Shown piece by piece: positions 7,515-16,382 of a stretch of DNA of 64,000 nt. Origin of the DNA: Ramlibacter alkalitolerans (GTDB taxonomy: Bacteria > Pseudomonadota > Gammaproteobacteria > Burkholderiales > Burkholderiaceae_C); NCBI RefSeq assembly GCF_016722765.1, contig NZ_JAEQND010000012.1, positions 146,264 through 210,263 on the forward strand, in the 5' to 3' direction. The position numbers and the translations under genes were made by a program. The first letter of the stretch is position 1. The number at the start of each line of letters is the position of its first letter. A model generated the notes under the pieces. The model did no database searches and was not told the origin of the DNA. It saw only the letters and a program-made list of their open reading frames with translations.

Positions 7515-9782
7515 GTGGCCCGCAAACGCCGTTCCGGGCCGGCGGCGCGGCCCGCCGACCGGCCGGCGGCGGATCTTCCCCGTGAAGGCGTCCCGCGCAC
7601 GGCGCCACCGGCGACGGACCTCGCGCCCGAGCCCTTGAACGACGGCCGGGCCGCCGGCGTGCTGGCGATCGCGCTGTTCCTTGCCCCGGCGGTGGGCGTG
7701 CCGCACGAGGAAATGCTGCAGGACACGCTCAAGTCGATCGTCGTGTCCTTCGGCGCGCTGGTGGCGGTGCTGCTGTTCCTGCTGGCGCAGCACGAGCGCC
7801 GCCAGCCGCTGCGCTGGCACGCGCTGCTCTGGCTGCCGCTGCTGCTGATGGCGTATGCGCTGGGCAGCATGGCGTGGTCGCATACCTTCCTGGCCGGGGT
7901 GGAGGCGATCCGCTGGTTCCTCTTCGCGGCGATCGCCTGGCTCGGGCTCAACACCTTCTCGCGCGAACGCCTGCCGATCATCGCCTGGGCCTTCCACGCC
8001 GGCGCGCTGGTCGCCACGGGCTGGGCGATGGCGCAGTTCTGGGGCGGGCTGGAGCTGTTCCCGCAGGGGCCGCGGCCGTCCTCCACCTTCATCAACCGCA
8101 ACTTCTATGCGGAGTACGCGGTGAGCGCGCTGCCTTTCGGGGTGCTGCTGCTGGCGCGCGCCCGCCGCAATGCGCCGGTGCTGCTGCTGGCGCTGAGCGT
8201 CGGCCTGCTGGTCACCGGGATCCTGATGACGGGGACGCGCTCGGCCCTGATCACGCTGGCGGTGCTGGTGCTGGGCGTGCTGCCGCTGGTGGCGTGGCGT
8301 TGCGGCAGGCGGCTGGCCTGCGCCGGCTGGCCGCGCGGGCTGCAGGCCGGCGCGCTGGCCGTCGTCGCGGCGACGGTGCTGCTGCTCGGCGTGCTGCCGA
8401 CGTCCAGTCCCGGCATCCTCAAGGAAGACTTCGGCACGACACCCTTCGAGCGGGCCGTGCACCGCGCGCAGCAGATCGGGCCCAGCGACGGCTCGCTGAA
8501 CCTGCGCTTCGTGATGTGGAAGGCAACGGCGGCGGCGATCGCCGCACACCCGCTCGCGGGGCTGGGCGCCGGCGCGTGGGAGAACGAGATCCCGCGCTAC
8601 CAGGCCGAAGGCTCGCAGCTCGAGACCGACTACTACGTCCACAACGAATTCCTGCAGCTCGTCGCCGAGTACGGCGTGGTCGGCTGGATCTTCCTGCTGC
8701 TGCTGGTGGCCTACCTGCTGCTGGCGGCCTGGCGCACCTGGGCGCCGGCGGGCCGCGAGGCCGAGGCGGACCAGCCGTGGCGTGCCACCGTGCTCGCCAG
8801 CCTGTTCGCCCTGATGCTGGTGAGCAGCATCGGCTTCCCCTGGCGGCTGGCCGCCACCGGTGCGCTGTTCGCGACCTGCCTGGGCGCGCTGGCGGCCTCG
8901 GACGCTCGCATGGGCCCCGTGCGCCGCCGGCTCGCGCAGCCGCTGCGCTGGTCGCCGCGGATCGCGCACGTCGCGCTGGGACTGACCGGCGTGTGCCTGG
9001 TGCTGGCCTTCATGATCGCGCAGCAGGCCGCCCAGAGCGAGCAGAAGCTGGTGCGCGCCGCGAAGCTGGCGCTGTCGCTGACCGCCACCGGCAACCCGAA
9101 CGATCCGGCGCTGGCCGGCCAGCGCCAGGAGGTGCTGCAACTGGCGCGCGAGGGCATCGCGCTCAACCCGCACTACCGCAAGATCACGCCCATGGTGGCG
9201 GACGAACTGGCCCGCTGGGGCGACTGGCGCGACGCCACCTGGATCTGGGAGAGCGTGCTCTCCTCGCGACCCTACGTGGTCGCCATCATCACCAACGTCG
9301 CCCGCGGCTACGCCAGCATGGGCCGCGGCGACCGGGCGCAGGCCTGGCTGGAGCGCGCCAAGCGGCTGCAGCCGCGTGCGCCTGCGGTGCGCTCGCTGGA
9401 AGTGATCCTGGCGGCGCGCCACGGCGACGAGCAACACGCCCTGGCGCTGGCGAAGGCGGCCTACGACGAAGGCATCGTCGACTACGACCTGCTCAACACG
9501 TATTTCCTGCTGGCCTGGCGCGGCCAGGACTTCGCCCTCGCGCAGCGGCTGCTGGAGGAACGCATGCAGCGCTGGCCCGACAGCCGCGCGCGCGGCCTGG
9601 TGCAGCAGGGCCTGATCGCCCTCGACATGAAGCAGCCGGAGCGCGCGCTGCCGTCCTTCCGCGCCGGGCTCGCCGCGGCCGCCACGCCGCAGGAGCGCGC
9701 GGCGCTGGAGCAGGAGGTGCCGCCGGCCCTGCGCCCGCAGCTGGCCGCTTCAGGGCCTCAGACGTCTTCGAGCAGGCGGTAG
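7515..9782 (+). CDS. O-antigen ligase (Wzy/WaaL-like) family membrane protein with TPR-like tail
   Basis: A 755-residue protein starting at GTG 7515. An Arg/Pro/Ala-rich cytoplasmic N-terminus (about 45 residues) leads into about 11 hydrophobic segments to about residue 515. The Wzy_C region is recognisable: a PSSTFINRNFYAEY loop and the later VHNEFLQLVAEYGVVG segment, typical of O-antigen ligase/polymerase and PglL-like proteins. The last about 230 residues are soluble helical repeats resembling TPRs (SMGRGDRAQAWLERAKRLQP). It probably transfers or polymerises a lipid-linked glycan; no other glycan gene is nearby, so the substrate is unknown. The end overlaps the convergent ygfZ by 25 bases. 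Confidence 0.8.
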   Translation: MARKRRSGPAARPADRPAADLPREGVPRTAPPATDLAPEPLNDGRAAGVLAIALFLAPAVGVPHEEMLQDTLKSIVVSFGALVAVLLFLLAQHERRQPLRWHALLWLPLLLMAYALGSMAWSHTFLAGVEAIRWFLFAAIAWLGLNTFSRERLPIIAWAFHAGALVATGWAMAQFWGGLELFPQGPRPSSTFINRNFYAEYAVSALPFGVLLLARARRNAPVLLLALSVGLLVTGILMTGTRSALITLAVLVLGVLPLVAWRCGRRLACAGWPRGLQAGALAVVAATVLLLGVLPTSSPGILKEDFGTTPFERAVHRAQQIGPSDGSLNLRFVMWKATAAAIAAHPLAGLGAGAWENEIPRYQAEGSQLETDYYVHNEFLQLVAEYGVVGWIFLLLLVAYLLLAAWRTWAPAGREAEADQPWRATVLASLFALMLVSSIGFPWRLAATGALFATCLGALAASDARMGPVRRRLAQPLRWSPRIAHVALGLTGVCLVLAFMIAQQAAQSEQKLVRAAKLALSLTATGNPNDPALAGQRQEVLQLAREGIALNPHYRKITPMVADELARWGDWRDATWIWESVLSSRPYVVAIITNVARGYASMGRGDRAQAWLERAKRLQPRAPAVRSLEVILAARHGDEQHALALAKAAYDEGIVDYDLLNTYFLLAWRGQDFALAQRLLEERMQRWPDSRARGLVQQGLIALDMKQPERALPSFRAGLAAAATPQERAALEQEVPPALRPQLAASGPQTSSSRR

Positions 9783-10663
9783 GGCAGGGGCAGCAGTTGC
9801 AGGGCAGGGCCGTCGGCGCTGGCCGCATGCAGGTCGCCGGCTTCGACTGCGGCGAGTTGCAGCGACACGATCGCGTCCCAGCCCCCCGCTGGCGAGCGCG
9901 CCGCCTCGGCGACGATGCCCGCGGGCTGCTCGGGCTCGGCGGCGCGGAACACCTCCTGGCCGGCCGCGAGTTCGGCCTCGCTGTGGGCGACGAAGGCGCG
10001 GCGCTTGAGCGTGCCGCGGAACTGGCTGCGCGCCACCACTTCCTGGCCGGGGTAGCAGCCCTTCTTGAAGTTCACGCCGCCCACCGATTCGTAATTGAGC
10101 ATCTGCGGCACGAAGGCTTCGACGATCGGCTGCGTGATCGTGGCGACGCCGCTGCGGACCTCGGCCCACTGCCACACCGCCGGATCGAGCTCCGGGCCCG
10201 CAGGCGGCGGCGCACCGGCAGGGCCGACCCACAGCGCGCGCGGCTGGCCGTCGGCGGGATACAGCTGCACGCGCCAGCCGCCCTCAGCCTCGCGCACGCT
10301 CCAGGGCGCATCGGCCGCCGCCGCCGCTTCACCGAGCAGGCCGTAGAGCGCCTGCTCGCCGCTCGCGTCGGAGAGCTTGACCTTCGCGCGCAGCACGAAC
10401 ATGGACAGGCGCTTGAGGGTCGCGGGCAGCACGTCGCGGCTGCAAACGAGCAGGATGTCGTCCGCCGCGCGGCGCACGGCGATGAAGCTCGCCAGCATCC
10501 GGCCCTTGGCCGTGCAGAGGGCGGCCAGCCGCGCCTCGGTGGGCCCGAGCAGGGTGAAATCCTGGGTCAGCTGGCTGTGCAGGAAGCTCGCCGCCTCGGC
10601 GCCATGGGCGCGGATCACGCCCAGGTGTGGCAGGGGGGCGACGCCGTTCAGGGGATGGGACAT
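9758..10663 (-). CDS. ygfZ: Folate-binding Fe-S cluster repair protein YgfZ
   Basis: A 301-residue member of the YgfZ/GcvT-like family. The hallmark K-x-C-Y-x-G-Q motif is present as KGCYPGQE (Lys201 to Glu208), with Cys203 the conserved residue. In this family the protein binds tetrahydrofolate and helps maintain certain Fe-S enzymes, including MiaB-type tRNA-modifying enzymes. It is divergent from mltG with 43 bases between the start codons, an arrangement common in Burkholderiales. Its 3' end overlaps the convergent membrane protein gene. Confidence 0.93.
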   Translation of the reverse strand: MSHPLNGVAPLPHLGVIRAHGAEAASFLHSQLTQDFTLLGPTEARLAALCTAKGRMLASFIAVRRAADDILLVCSRDVLPATLKRLSMFVLRAKVKLSDASGEQALYGLLGEAAAAADAPWSVREAEGGWRVQLYPADGQPRALWVGPAGAPPPAGPELDPAVWQWAEVRSGVATITQPIVEAFVPQMLNYESVGGVNFKKGCYPGQEVVARSQFRGTLKRRAFVAHSEAELAAGQEVFRAAEPEQPAGIVAEAARSPAGGWDAIVSLQLAAVEAGDLHAASADGPALQLLPLPYRLLEDV

Positions 10664-10706
10664 GGGTCAATTATCATGGCCCGCTGATTCCTGACGCCGG
10701 GTAAGG

Positions 10707-11702
10707 ATGCGCCGCTTCATCAAACTGCTGTTCGTGCTGGCGCTGCTGGCCGGGGCCGCCGCCGCCGGGGCGGGCTGGTGGTGGATCCACCGGCCGCTGC
10801 GCCTGCCGGCGCCGTCCCTCGATCTGTCCATCGAGCCGGGCACCCTGCCGCGCGGCGTGGCGCAGGCCGTGCGCGACGCCGGCGTCGATGTCGACCCGCG
10901 CCTGCTGTATGCCTGGTTCCGCGTCTCGGGCGAGGGCCAGCGGATCAAGGCCGGCAGCTACGAGCTGGAGCGCGGCATCACGCCGCAGCGGCTGCTGGAC
11001 AAGCTGGCGCGCGGCGAGGAGTCGCTGCGCGCCGTGACCGTGGTCGAAGGCTGGAACTGGCGCCAGCTGCGCGCCGCACTGGCCAAGGCCGACCAGCTCC
11101 GGCCCGACACGGCGAAGCTCTCCGACGCCGACCTGATGAAGCTGCTGGGCCGCCCCGGCGTGCATCCGGAGGGCCGCTTCTTCCCCGACACCTACACGTA
11201 TTCCAAGGGTTCCAGCGACGTCAAGGTGTACCAGCGTGCGCTGCGCGCGATGGACAAGCGGCTGGCGCAGGCCTGGGCGCAGCGCGCGCCGCAAGCCGTC
11301 GTCAAGACGCCCGAGGAGGCGCTGATCCTGGCCAGCATCGTGGAGAAGGAAACCGGCAAGGCGGCGGACCGCACGCTGATCTCCGCCGTGTTCCAGAACC
11401 GGCTGAAGATCGGCATGCCGCTGCAGACCGACCCGACCGTGATCTACGGCCTGGGCGAGAAGTTCAACGGCAACCTGCGCAAGGTCGACCTGCAGACCGA
11501 CGGGCCCTACAACACTTACCTGCGCCCCGGCCTGCCGCCGACGCCGATCGCGATGCCCGGCAAGGCCTCGCTGCTGGCCGCCGTGCAGCCGGCGCCGGGC
11601 AACTTCCTGTACTTCGTGGCCAGGGGCGACGGCAGCAGCCATTTCAGCGCCTCGCTCGACGAGCACAACCGCGCCGTCAACACCTACCAGCGCGGGCGAT
11701 GA
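10707..11702 (+). CDS. mltG: Endolytic murein transglycosylase MltG
   Basis: A 331-residue YceG/MltG protein. A single N-terminal membrane anchor (about 5-25) is followed by a LysM-like region and the catalytic domain with EGRFFPDTYTYSKG and ASIVEKETG, whose Glu is the family's catalytic residue, and LQTDPTVIYGLG. It cleaves nascent glycan strands in the periplasm near the membrane and influences glycan length. The stop overlaps the tmk start (ATGA), and the order mltG-tmk-holB is conserved in betaproteobacteria. Confidence 0.96.
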   Translation: MRRFIKLLFVLALLAGAAAAGAGWWWIHRPLRLPAPSLDLSIEPGTLPRGVAQAVRDAGVDVDPRLLYAWFRVSGEGQRIKAGSYELERGITPQRLLDKLARGEESLRAVTVVEGWNWRQLRAALAKADQLRPDTAKLSDADLMKLLGRPGVHPEGRFFPDTYTYSKGSSDVKVYQRALRAMDKRLAQAWAQRAPQAVVKTPEEALILASIVEKETGKAADRTLISAVFQNRLKIGMPLQTDPTVIYGLGEKFNGNLRKVDLQTDGPYNTYLRPGLPPTPIAMPGKASLLAAVQPAPGNFLYFVARGDGSSHFSASLDEHNRAVNTYQRGR

Positions 11703-12343
11703 CCGGCGGCCTCTTCATCAGCTTCGAGGGCATCGACGGCGCCGGCAAGTCCACGCACATCGACGCGCTGGCCGCCGCCCTGCGCGCGCGCGGCCGCACC
11801 GTGGTGACGACGCGCGAGCCGGGCGGAACGCCGCTGGCCGAGAAGCTGCGCGCGCTGGCGCTGAACGAGCCCATGGATCCGCTGACCGAGGCGCTGCTGA
11901 TGTTCGCGGCCCGGCGCGACCACCTGCTGCAGGTGATCGAGCCGGCGCTGGCGCGCGGCGATGCCGTGCTGTGCGACCGCTTCACCGACGCCACCTTCGC
12001 CTACCAGGGCGCCGGCCGCGGCTTCGACCTCGACGTGCTGGCCGGCCTCGAGCGCTGGGTGCAGTCGGTGCCCGCGGTGCAGGCGCCGACGCTGCGGCAG
12101 CCGCACCTCACGATCTGGTTCGACCTCGCCCCGGCCGTCGCGGCGCAGCGCCTCGCCGGCGCGCGGGTGCCGGACAAGTTCGAAGCGCAGCCGCAGGAAT
12201 TCTTCGCCCGCGTCGCCGCCGGCTATGCGGCCCGCGCCGCGGCCGATCCCCATCGCTTCCTGCGCGTGGACGCCGACCAGCCGCGCGAAGCCGTGTGGCG
12301 CGACGTCGAAGAGGGCCTGAAGGCCAGGGGGGTGCTGGCATGA
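11699..12343 (+). CDS. tmk: Thymidylate kinase
   Basis: A 214-residue TMP kinase. It carries the P-loop FEGIDGAGKST near the N-terminus, the DR motif in CDRFTDATFAYQGAGRG, and the TREPGGTPLAEKLR substrate loop. It converts dTMP to dTDP. ATG 11699 overlaps the mltG stop, and its own stop overlaps the holB start, so the three are one coupled operon. Confidence 0.97.
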   Translation: MTGGLFISFEGIDGAGKSTHIDALAAALRARGRTVVTTREPGGTPLAEKLRALALNEPMDPLTEALLMFAARRDHLLQVIEPALARGDAVLCDRFTDATFAYQGAGRGFDLDVLAGLERWVQSVPAVQAPTLRQPHLTIWFDLAPAVAAQRLAGARVPDKFEAQPQEFFARVAAGYAARAAADPHRFLRVDADQPREAVWRDVEEGLKARGVLA

Positions 12344-13335
12344 CCGCACCCTGGATCCGCGCGCAGCTGCGCCATTTGCTCGCCCAGCGGGGCCACGCCT
12401 GGCTGCTGCAGGGCCCGTCCGGACTTGGACAGTACAAGCTGGCGCTGGAACTCGCTGCCGCCTGGCTGTGCGACCGGCCGACGCCGGACGGCGCCTGCGG
12501 CCAGTGCCACAGCTGCCACCAGGTGCAGGTGCGCAGCCACACGGACCTCGCCGTGCTGATGCCGGAAACCGAGATGCTGGCCCGCGAATGGCCGCTGGCG
12601 GAGAAGGCGCAGGCCGAGATCGACGACAAGAAGCGCAAGCCGAGCCGCGAGATCCGGGTCGAGGCGATGCGCGACGCGGTCGAATTCGCCCAGCGCACCA
12701 GCGGCCGCGGCCGCGGCAAGGTGGTGATGGTGTACCCCGCGGACCGCATGAACGCGGTCACCGCCAACGCGCTGCTCAAGACGCTGGAGGAGCCGCCCGG
12801 CGACGTGCGCTTCGTGCTCGCCACCGAGGCCGCGCACCTGCTGCTGCCCACGATCCGCAGCCGCTGCCTGGGCCACGGCCTGGCCTGGCCGGGCCCGGAC
12901 GAGGCGACCGCGTGGCTGGCGGAGCAGGGCGTTCCCGCGCCGGCGGCCCCGGTGCTGCTGCGCGCCGCCGGCGGCCGCCCGGAAGACGCGCTGCGCCTGC
13001 ACCAGGCCGGCCTGGACGCCCGGGCCTGGTCGCAGTGGCCCAAGGCGTTGGTCCGCGGCGACAACCCGGTGATCGGCGACTGGGGCCCGGGCGACCTGGT
13101 CGAGGCCTTGCAGAAGCTGTGCCACGACCTGCTGGCCGTGCGCTCGGGGGCGGCGCCGCGCTTCTTCGAGGCCGCGGACCTGCCGCCCGCGGCTTCGGTG
13201 CAGGCACTGACCGGGTGGTGGCGCGCCCTGGCTGCGACTTCTCGCACGGTCGACCACCCCTTCAACGCGGGACTGATGCTCGAGGACCTTGTGAGCCAGG
13301 CACGGGCGGCCCTACACTCGAGGAGCCCCTCATGA
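12340..13335 (+). CDS. holB: DNA polymerase III subunit delta'
   Basis: A 331-residue clamp-loader delta' subunit. The P-loop is degenerate (GPSGLGQYKL lacks the Lys of a true Walker A), as expected for delta', which does not hydrolyse ATP. Zinc-binding cysteines 44, 53, 56 and 59 are in place (CGQCHSC), and a NALLKTLEEPP motif and the IRSRC sensor motif follow. It joins the gamma/tau complex that loads the beta clamp. It overlaps both tmk and pilZ by 4 bases. Confidence 0.96.
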   Translation: MTAPWIRAQLRHLLAQRGHAWLLQGPSGLGQYKLALELAAAWLCDRPTPDGACGQCHSCHQVQVRSHTDLAVLMPETEMLAREWPLAEKAQAEIDDKKRKPSREIRVEAMRDAVEFAQRTSGRGRGKVVMVYPADRMNAVTANALLKTLEEPPGDVRFVLATEAAHLLLPTIRSRCLGHGLAWPGPDEATAWLAEQGVPAPAAPVLLRAAGGRPEDALRLHQAGLDARAWSQWPKALVRGDNPVIGDWGPGDLVEALQKLCHDLLAVRSGAAPRFFEAADLPPAASVQALTGWWRALAATSRTVDHPFNAGLMLEDLVSQARAALHSRSPS

Positions 13336-13691
13336 GTACCGCCCCCACCACGCCCCGCCCGAGCGTCATCCAGCTCGCCATCAAGGAAAAGGCGGCCCTG
13401 TATGCCGCCTACATCCCGCTGTTCTCCGACGGCGGCGTGTTCATTCCGACCACCCGCGAATACAAGCTGGGCGACGACGTCTACGTGCTGCTCTCGCTGC
13501 CGGACGACCCGCAGCGCTACCCGGTGGCCGGCAAGGTCGCCTGGGTCACGCCGGCCCGCGCGGCGGCCAACCGCACCCAGGGCGTGGGCGTGCGTTTTCC
13601 CTCCGACGACAAGTCCAAGCTGCTGAAGGTCAAGATCGAGGAGATCCTGGGCGGGCACCTGGCCTCCGAGCGGCCGACGCAGACCATCTGA
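13332..13691 (+). CDS. pilZ: Type IV pilus PilZ-domain protein
   Basis: A 119-residue protein consisting of one PilZ domain (about 12-108), with features of the type IV pilus PilZ subgroup: IKEKAALYAAYIPLFSDGG and GDDVYVLLSLPD. The RxxxR c-di-GMP binding motif of canonical PilZ receptors is not evident, in line with this subgroup acting through protein contacts in pilus assembly. ATG 13332 overlaps the holB stop. The holB-pilZ-tatD order is typical of beta- and gammaproteobacteria. Confidence 0.93.
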   Translation: MSTAPTTPRPSVIQLAIKEKAALYAAYIPLFSDGGVFIPTTREYKLGDDVYVLLSLPDDPQRYPVAGKVAWVTPARAAANRTQGVGVRFPSDDKSKLLKVKIEEILGGHLASERPTQTI

Positions 13692-13769
13692 GCGCGCGGC
13701 GCCGGGGCGCCTAGAATCACTTTTTCAGCGCCGCGGGTCGCGAGGCCGCGCGGCGCGCCTGCTTTTGCC

Positions 13770-14576
13770 ATGTTCGTCGATTCCCACTGCCACCTGAGCT
13801 TCCCGGAGCTCGCCGCCCAGCTGCCCCAGATCCGCCAGGCCATGGCGCAAGCGAAGGTCGACCGCGCCCTTTGCATCTGCACGACCCTGGAGGAGTTCGA
13901 GGACGTGCACGCGCTGGCGATGCGCTACGACAACTTCTGGGCCTCCGCCGGCGTGCATCCGGACAACGAAGGCATCGCCGAGCCCACGGTGGACAAGCTG
14001 CTGGAGCTGGCCGCCCGCCCGAGGGTGGTGGGCATCGGCGAAACCGGCCTGGACTACTACCAGATGGAAGAGCGCAAGGGCGGCCGCAGCATCGCCGACC
14101 TGGAATGGCAGCGGGAGCGCTTTCGCACCCACATCCGCGCCGCGCACCGGTGCGGCAAGCCGCTGATCATCCACACCCGCGCCTCCTCGGCCGACACGAT
14201 CGCGATCCTGAAGGAAGAGGGCGAGGACGGCTCCGCGGCGGCGGTGGGCGGCGTGTTCCACTGCTTCACCGAGACGGCCGAAGTGGCCCGGGCGGCGCTG
14301 GACCTGGGTTTCCACATCTCCTTTTCGGGGATCATCACCTTCAAGAACGCGGCCGACCTGCGCGAAGTCGCGCGCTTCGTGCCCGAAGACCGGCTGCTGA
14401 TCGAGACCGACAGCCCCTACCTCGCCCCGGTGCCGTACCGCGGCAAGACCAACAACCCCTCCTACGTGCCCTTCGTCGCGAAGCAGGTGGCCGAGGTGCG
14501 CGGGCTGTCCGTGGAGCGGGTGGCCGAGCTCACCAGCCGCAATTTCGAGACCCTCTTCCGGCCTGCAGAATCATGA
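13770..14576 (+). CDS. tatD: TatD family metal-dependent hydrolase
   Basis: A 268-residue TIM-barrel amidohydrolase-like nuclease. Metal ligands are visible: HCH near residue 7, GETGLDYY, HTRAS, HCFTE and ETDSPYLAP. TatD-family enzymes are cytoplasmic 3'-5' exonucleases or D-aminoacyl-tRNA deacylase-like; the exact substrate here is not certain. The start ATG 13770 is 78 bases after pilZ, with a TAGAAT hexamer at about 13711 that could be a -10 element. It ends 4 bases into the ankyrin gene. Confidence 0.93.
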   Translation: MFVDSHCHLSFPELAAQLPQIRQAMAQAKVDRALCICTTLEEFEDVHALAMRYDNFWASAGVHPDNEGIAEPTVDKLLELAARPRVVGIGETGLDYYQMEERKGGRSIADLEWQRERFRTHIRAAHRCGKPLIIHTRASSADTIAILKEEGEDGSAAAVGGVFHCFTETAEVARAALDLGFHISFSGIITFKNAADLREVARFVPEDRLLIETDSPYLAPVPYRGKTNNPSYVPFVAKQVAEVRGLSVERVAELTSRNFETLFRPAES

Positions 14577-15232
14577 GAATCTTCTCGAAGTTCGTCTTCC
14601 ATCTCCTTGCTCTGCTTTCGCTTTCCCTGGCGCACGCCGGCTCCTACGAAGACTTCTTCCAGGCCGTCCGGCAGGACGACGGGCGGCGGATCACCGAGCT
14701 GCTCCAGCGCGGTTTCGATGCCAACGCGCTCGATCCCGCCCGGACGCACGGCCTGTTCATCGCCGTCAAGGAAGGCTCGCTGAAGGCGGCCGACGCGCTG
14801 ATCGCCTGGCCGAAGACCCGGGTGGAATGGCGCAGCCCGAAGGACGAAAGCCCGCTGATGCTGGCGGCGCTCAAGGGCCAGACGGAGATCGTGCGCAAGC
14901 TGATCGCCCGCGACGCGCATGTGAACAAGACCGGCTGGGCGCCGCTGCACTATGCCGCCACGGGCGGCCACGTGGAGATCATCCAGATCCTGCTGGACGA
15001 GCACGCGTACATCGATGCCGAGTCGCCGAACAAGTCGACCCCGCTGATGATGGCGGCCAAGTACGGCACGCCGGCGGCCGTGAAGCTGCTGCTGGAATCG
15101 GGGGCCGACCCGCGGTTGCGCAACGAGCTGGGCCTGTCGGCCATCGAGTTCGCGCAGCAGGGCAACCGGCGCGATTCGGCCGAGATGATCGCTGCGGCGA
15201 TCCGCGCGAAGTACCCGAAAGGCAAGTGGTGA
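14573..15232 (+). CDS. Exported ankyrin-repeat protein
   Basis: A 219-residue protein with an N-terminal signal peptide (cleavage likely after SLAHA, about residue 22) followed by about five ankyrin repeats; TPLMMAAKYGTPAAVKLLLESGADP is split here as TPLMMAAKYG and VKLLLESGADP. It should be periplasmic and act in protein-protein binding. It is translationally coupled to tatD by ATGA overlap, an order often seen in Comamonadaceae. Its partner is not known. Confidence 0.88.
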   Translation: MRIFSKFVFHLLALLSLSLAHAGSYEDFFQAVRQDDGRRITELLQRGFDANALDPARTHGLFIAVKEGSLKAADALIAWPKTRVEWRSPKDESPLMLAALKGQTEIVRKLIARDAHVNKTGWAPLHYAATGGHVEIIQILLDEHAYIDAESPNKSTPLMMAAKYGTPAAVKLLLESGADPRLRNELGLSAIEFAQQGNRRDSAEMIAAAIRAKYPKGKW

Positions 15233-15270
15233 CAGCCACTTGCCGCGGGAAGTTCAAGTGCTGACGGGCG

Positions 15271-15642
15271 CTATTGCGCGGTGCAGCCGTTGATCAGTTC
15301 GACGCCGGCGGACATCGTGCCGGTGTCGGCCCGGCAGCGCGCCATGTCCGCGTAGTGGCCCTGGACCAGCATGCCCGGCGGGTTGTAGCGCAGCGTGGCC
15401 TGCGCCTGGAAGCCGCTGGCGGGGGCGTCCTGGCAACGGGCGGCGCGGCCGGCGAGGGTTTCGACGCGCCGGCAGATGGCATCGTCCGGATAGTCGAACT
15501 GGCGGATCACGTTGCCCGAGGTGTCGCGGTAGACCAGGTGTTTGCCCGTGCCCGCCGCCACGCCCTTGTACAAGGGGTCCTGTGAGGCGCAGCCGGCCAG
15601 TACGACGGCCGCAAGGACCGAAAGTCGCGTGATCAAATGCAT
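15271..15642 (-). CDS. Small putative lipoprotein, unknown function
   Basis: A 123-residue protein with a signal peptide and lipobox LAGC (Cys20 or close), followed by ASQDPLYKG. No catalytic motif is recognised; later Cys residues (CRRVE, CQDAP, CRADT, GCTAQ) could form disulfides. ATG 15642 is preferred over the longer in-frame ATG because GGGAGA lies 4-9 bases upstream and the signal peptide starts there. It converges on the ankyrin gene. I do not recognise the family. Confidence 0.7.
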   Translation of the reverse strand: MHLITRLSVLAAVVLAGCASQDPLYKGVAAGTGKHLVYRDTSGNVIRQFDYPDDAICRRVETLAGRAARCQDAPASGFQAQATLRYNPPGMLVQGHYADMARCRADTGTMSAGVELINGCTAQ

Positions 15643-15742
15643 GGAATCTCCCAGATGGCGTTCGCGGAGCCACTCCGCGGCAGGATGTTTTTTACAGGGA
15701 ATCGGCGCTGCCGGGGGCGCGCTGTAACCGCCGTGGTAGTTG

Positions 15743-15755
15743 ATACGATGCGTAT
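15743..15755. promoter_or_regulatory. Small perfect palindrome in an AT-rich promoter region
   Basis: ATACG-ATG-CGTAT is a perfect inverted repeat in an unusually AT-rich patch (about 15735-15770), about 100 bases upstream of the small lipoprotein gene on the minus strand. It may be an operator or part of a promoter. No regulator is assigned. Confidence 0.35.
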
Positions 15756-15832
15756 TATGTAAAATCAAAGGCACGTAGAAGCGTCAGCCAAGGTATCCAC
15801 CACCCCCCGTTCCCGGGCGTCCGCTCCCCGGC

Positions 15833-16312
15833 TCAGCTCCCCTGGGCCCAAGTCTCCCCCGTGATGCGCCACGCTCCACCGATGCGCTGCAGCCGCAAGC
15901 GCTTGGCGCCGGTGTCCCGGTGCCCGCCCGCCGCATAGCGCTGGGTGAAGGAAACCTCCGCTTCGGAGTCGCCCAGCAGGCGGATGCGCAGCGACTCCAG
16001 CTCCACCGAAATCCGGCGCCGGGCCAGGCGCGCACGGCGCGTTCGTTCCCAGTCGGCGCGCGAGCGCGCATCGCCGCGGAAATCGGGCGCGTAGAAACGC
16101 AGGTAGGTGTCGGCTTCGCCCAGTTCCCAGGCCAGCTTCCAGGCCTGGAGCATCTGCTCGATTTCGCCGCGCCGCTGGGGTGCGGCCTGCAGCCCTGCGC
16201 TCGTGCCGTCGATGGCCAGCACGCGCGGGCCTGCAGCGGCCGGCAGGCAGGCGAAAGCCGCCACGGCAAGGGCGAGCAGCCGGCGCTGCCGGTGCGTGTT
16301 CCAGAAAACCAA
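15833..16312 (-). CDS. Exported NTF2-like (Cds6 C-terminal type) protein
   Basis: A 159-residue protein. A signal peptide (RRLLALAVAAFACLPAAA) precedes an NTF2/SnoaL-like cone fold: the LQAWKLAWELGEADTYLRF, YAPDFRGDARSRADWE and LRLQRIGGAWRITGE segments match the domain found at the C-terminus of Cds6-type L,D-transpeptidase-associated proteins. No transpeptidase domain is present, so it is a stand-alone periplasmic domain of unknown role. The nearest neighbours are the small lipoprotein and acr3, both on the same strand and 70 or more bases away. Confidence 0.7.
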   Translation of the reverse strand: MVFWNTHRQRRLLALAVAAFACLPAAAGPRVLAIDGTSAGLQAAPQRRGEIEQMLQAWKLAWELGEADTYLRFYAPDFRGDARSRADWERTRRARLARRRISVELESLRIRLLGDSEAEVSFTQRYAAGGHRDTGAKRLRLQRIGGAWRITGETWAQGS

Positions 16313-16382
16313 TCCCGTTCCCCAACGACTTCGTTCCGGCCGCGATCATGCCAGCGCGCGGAGGCGCTGGCCCTGCGCCAGG

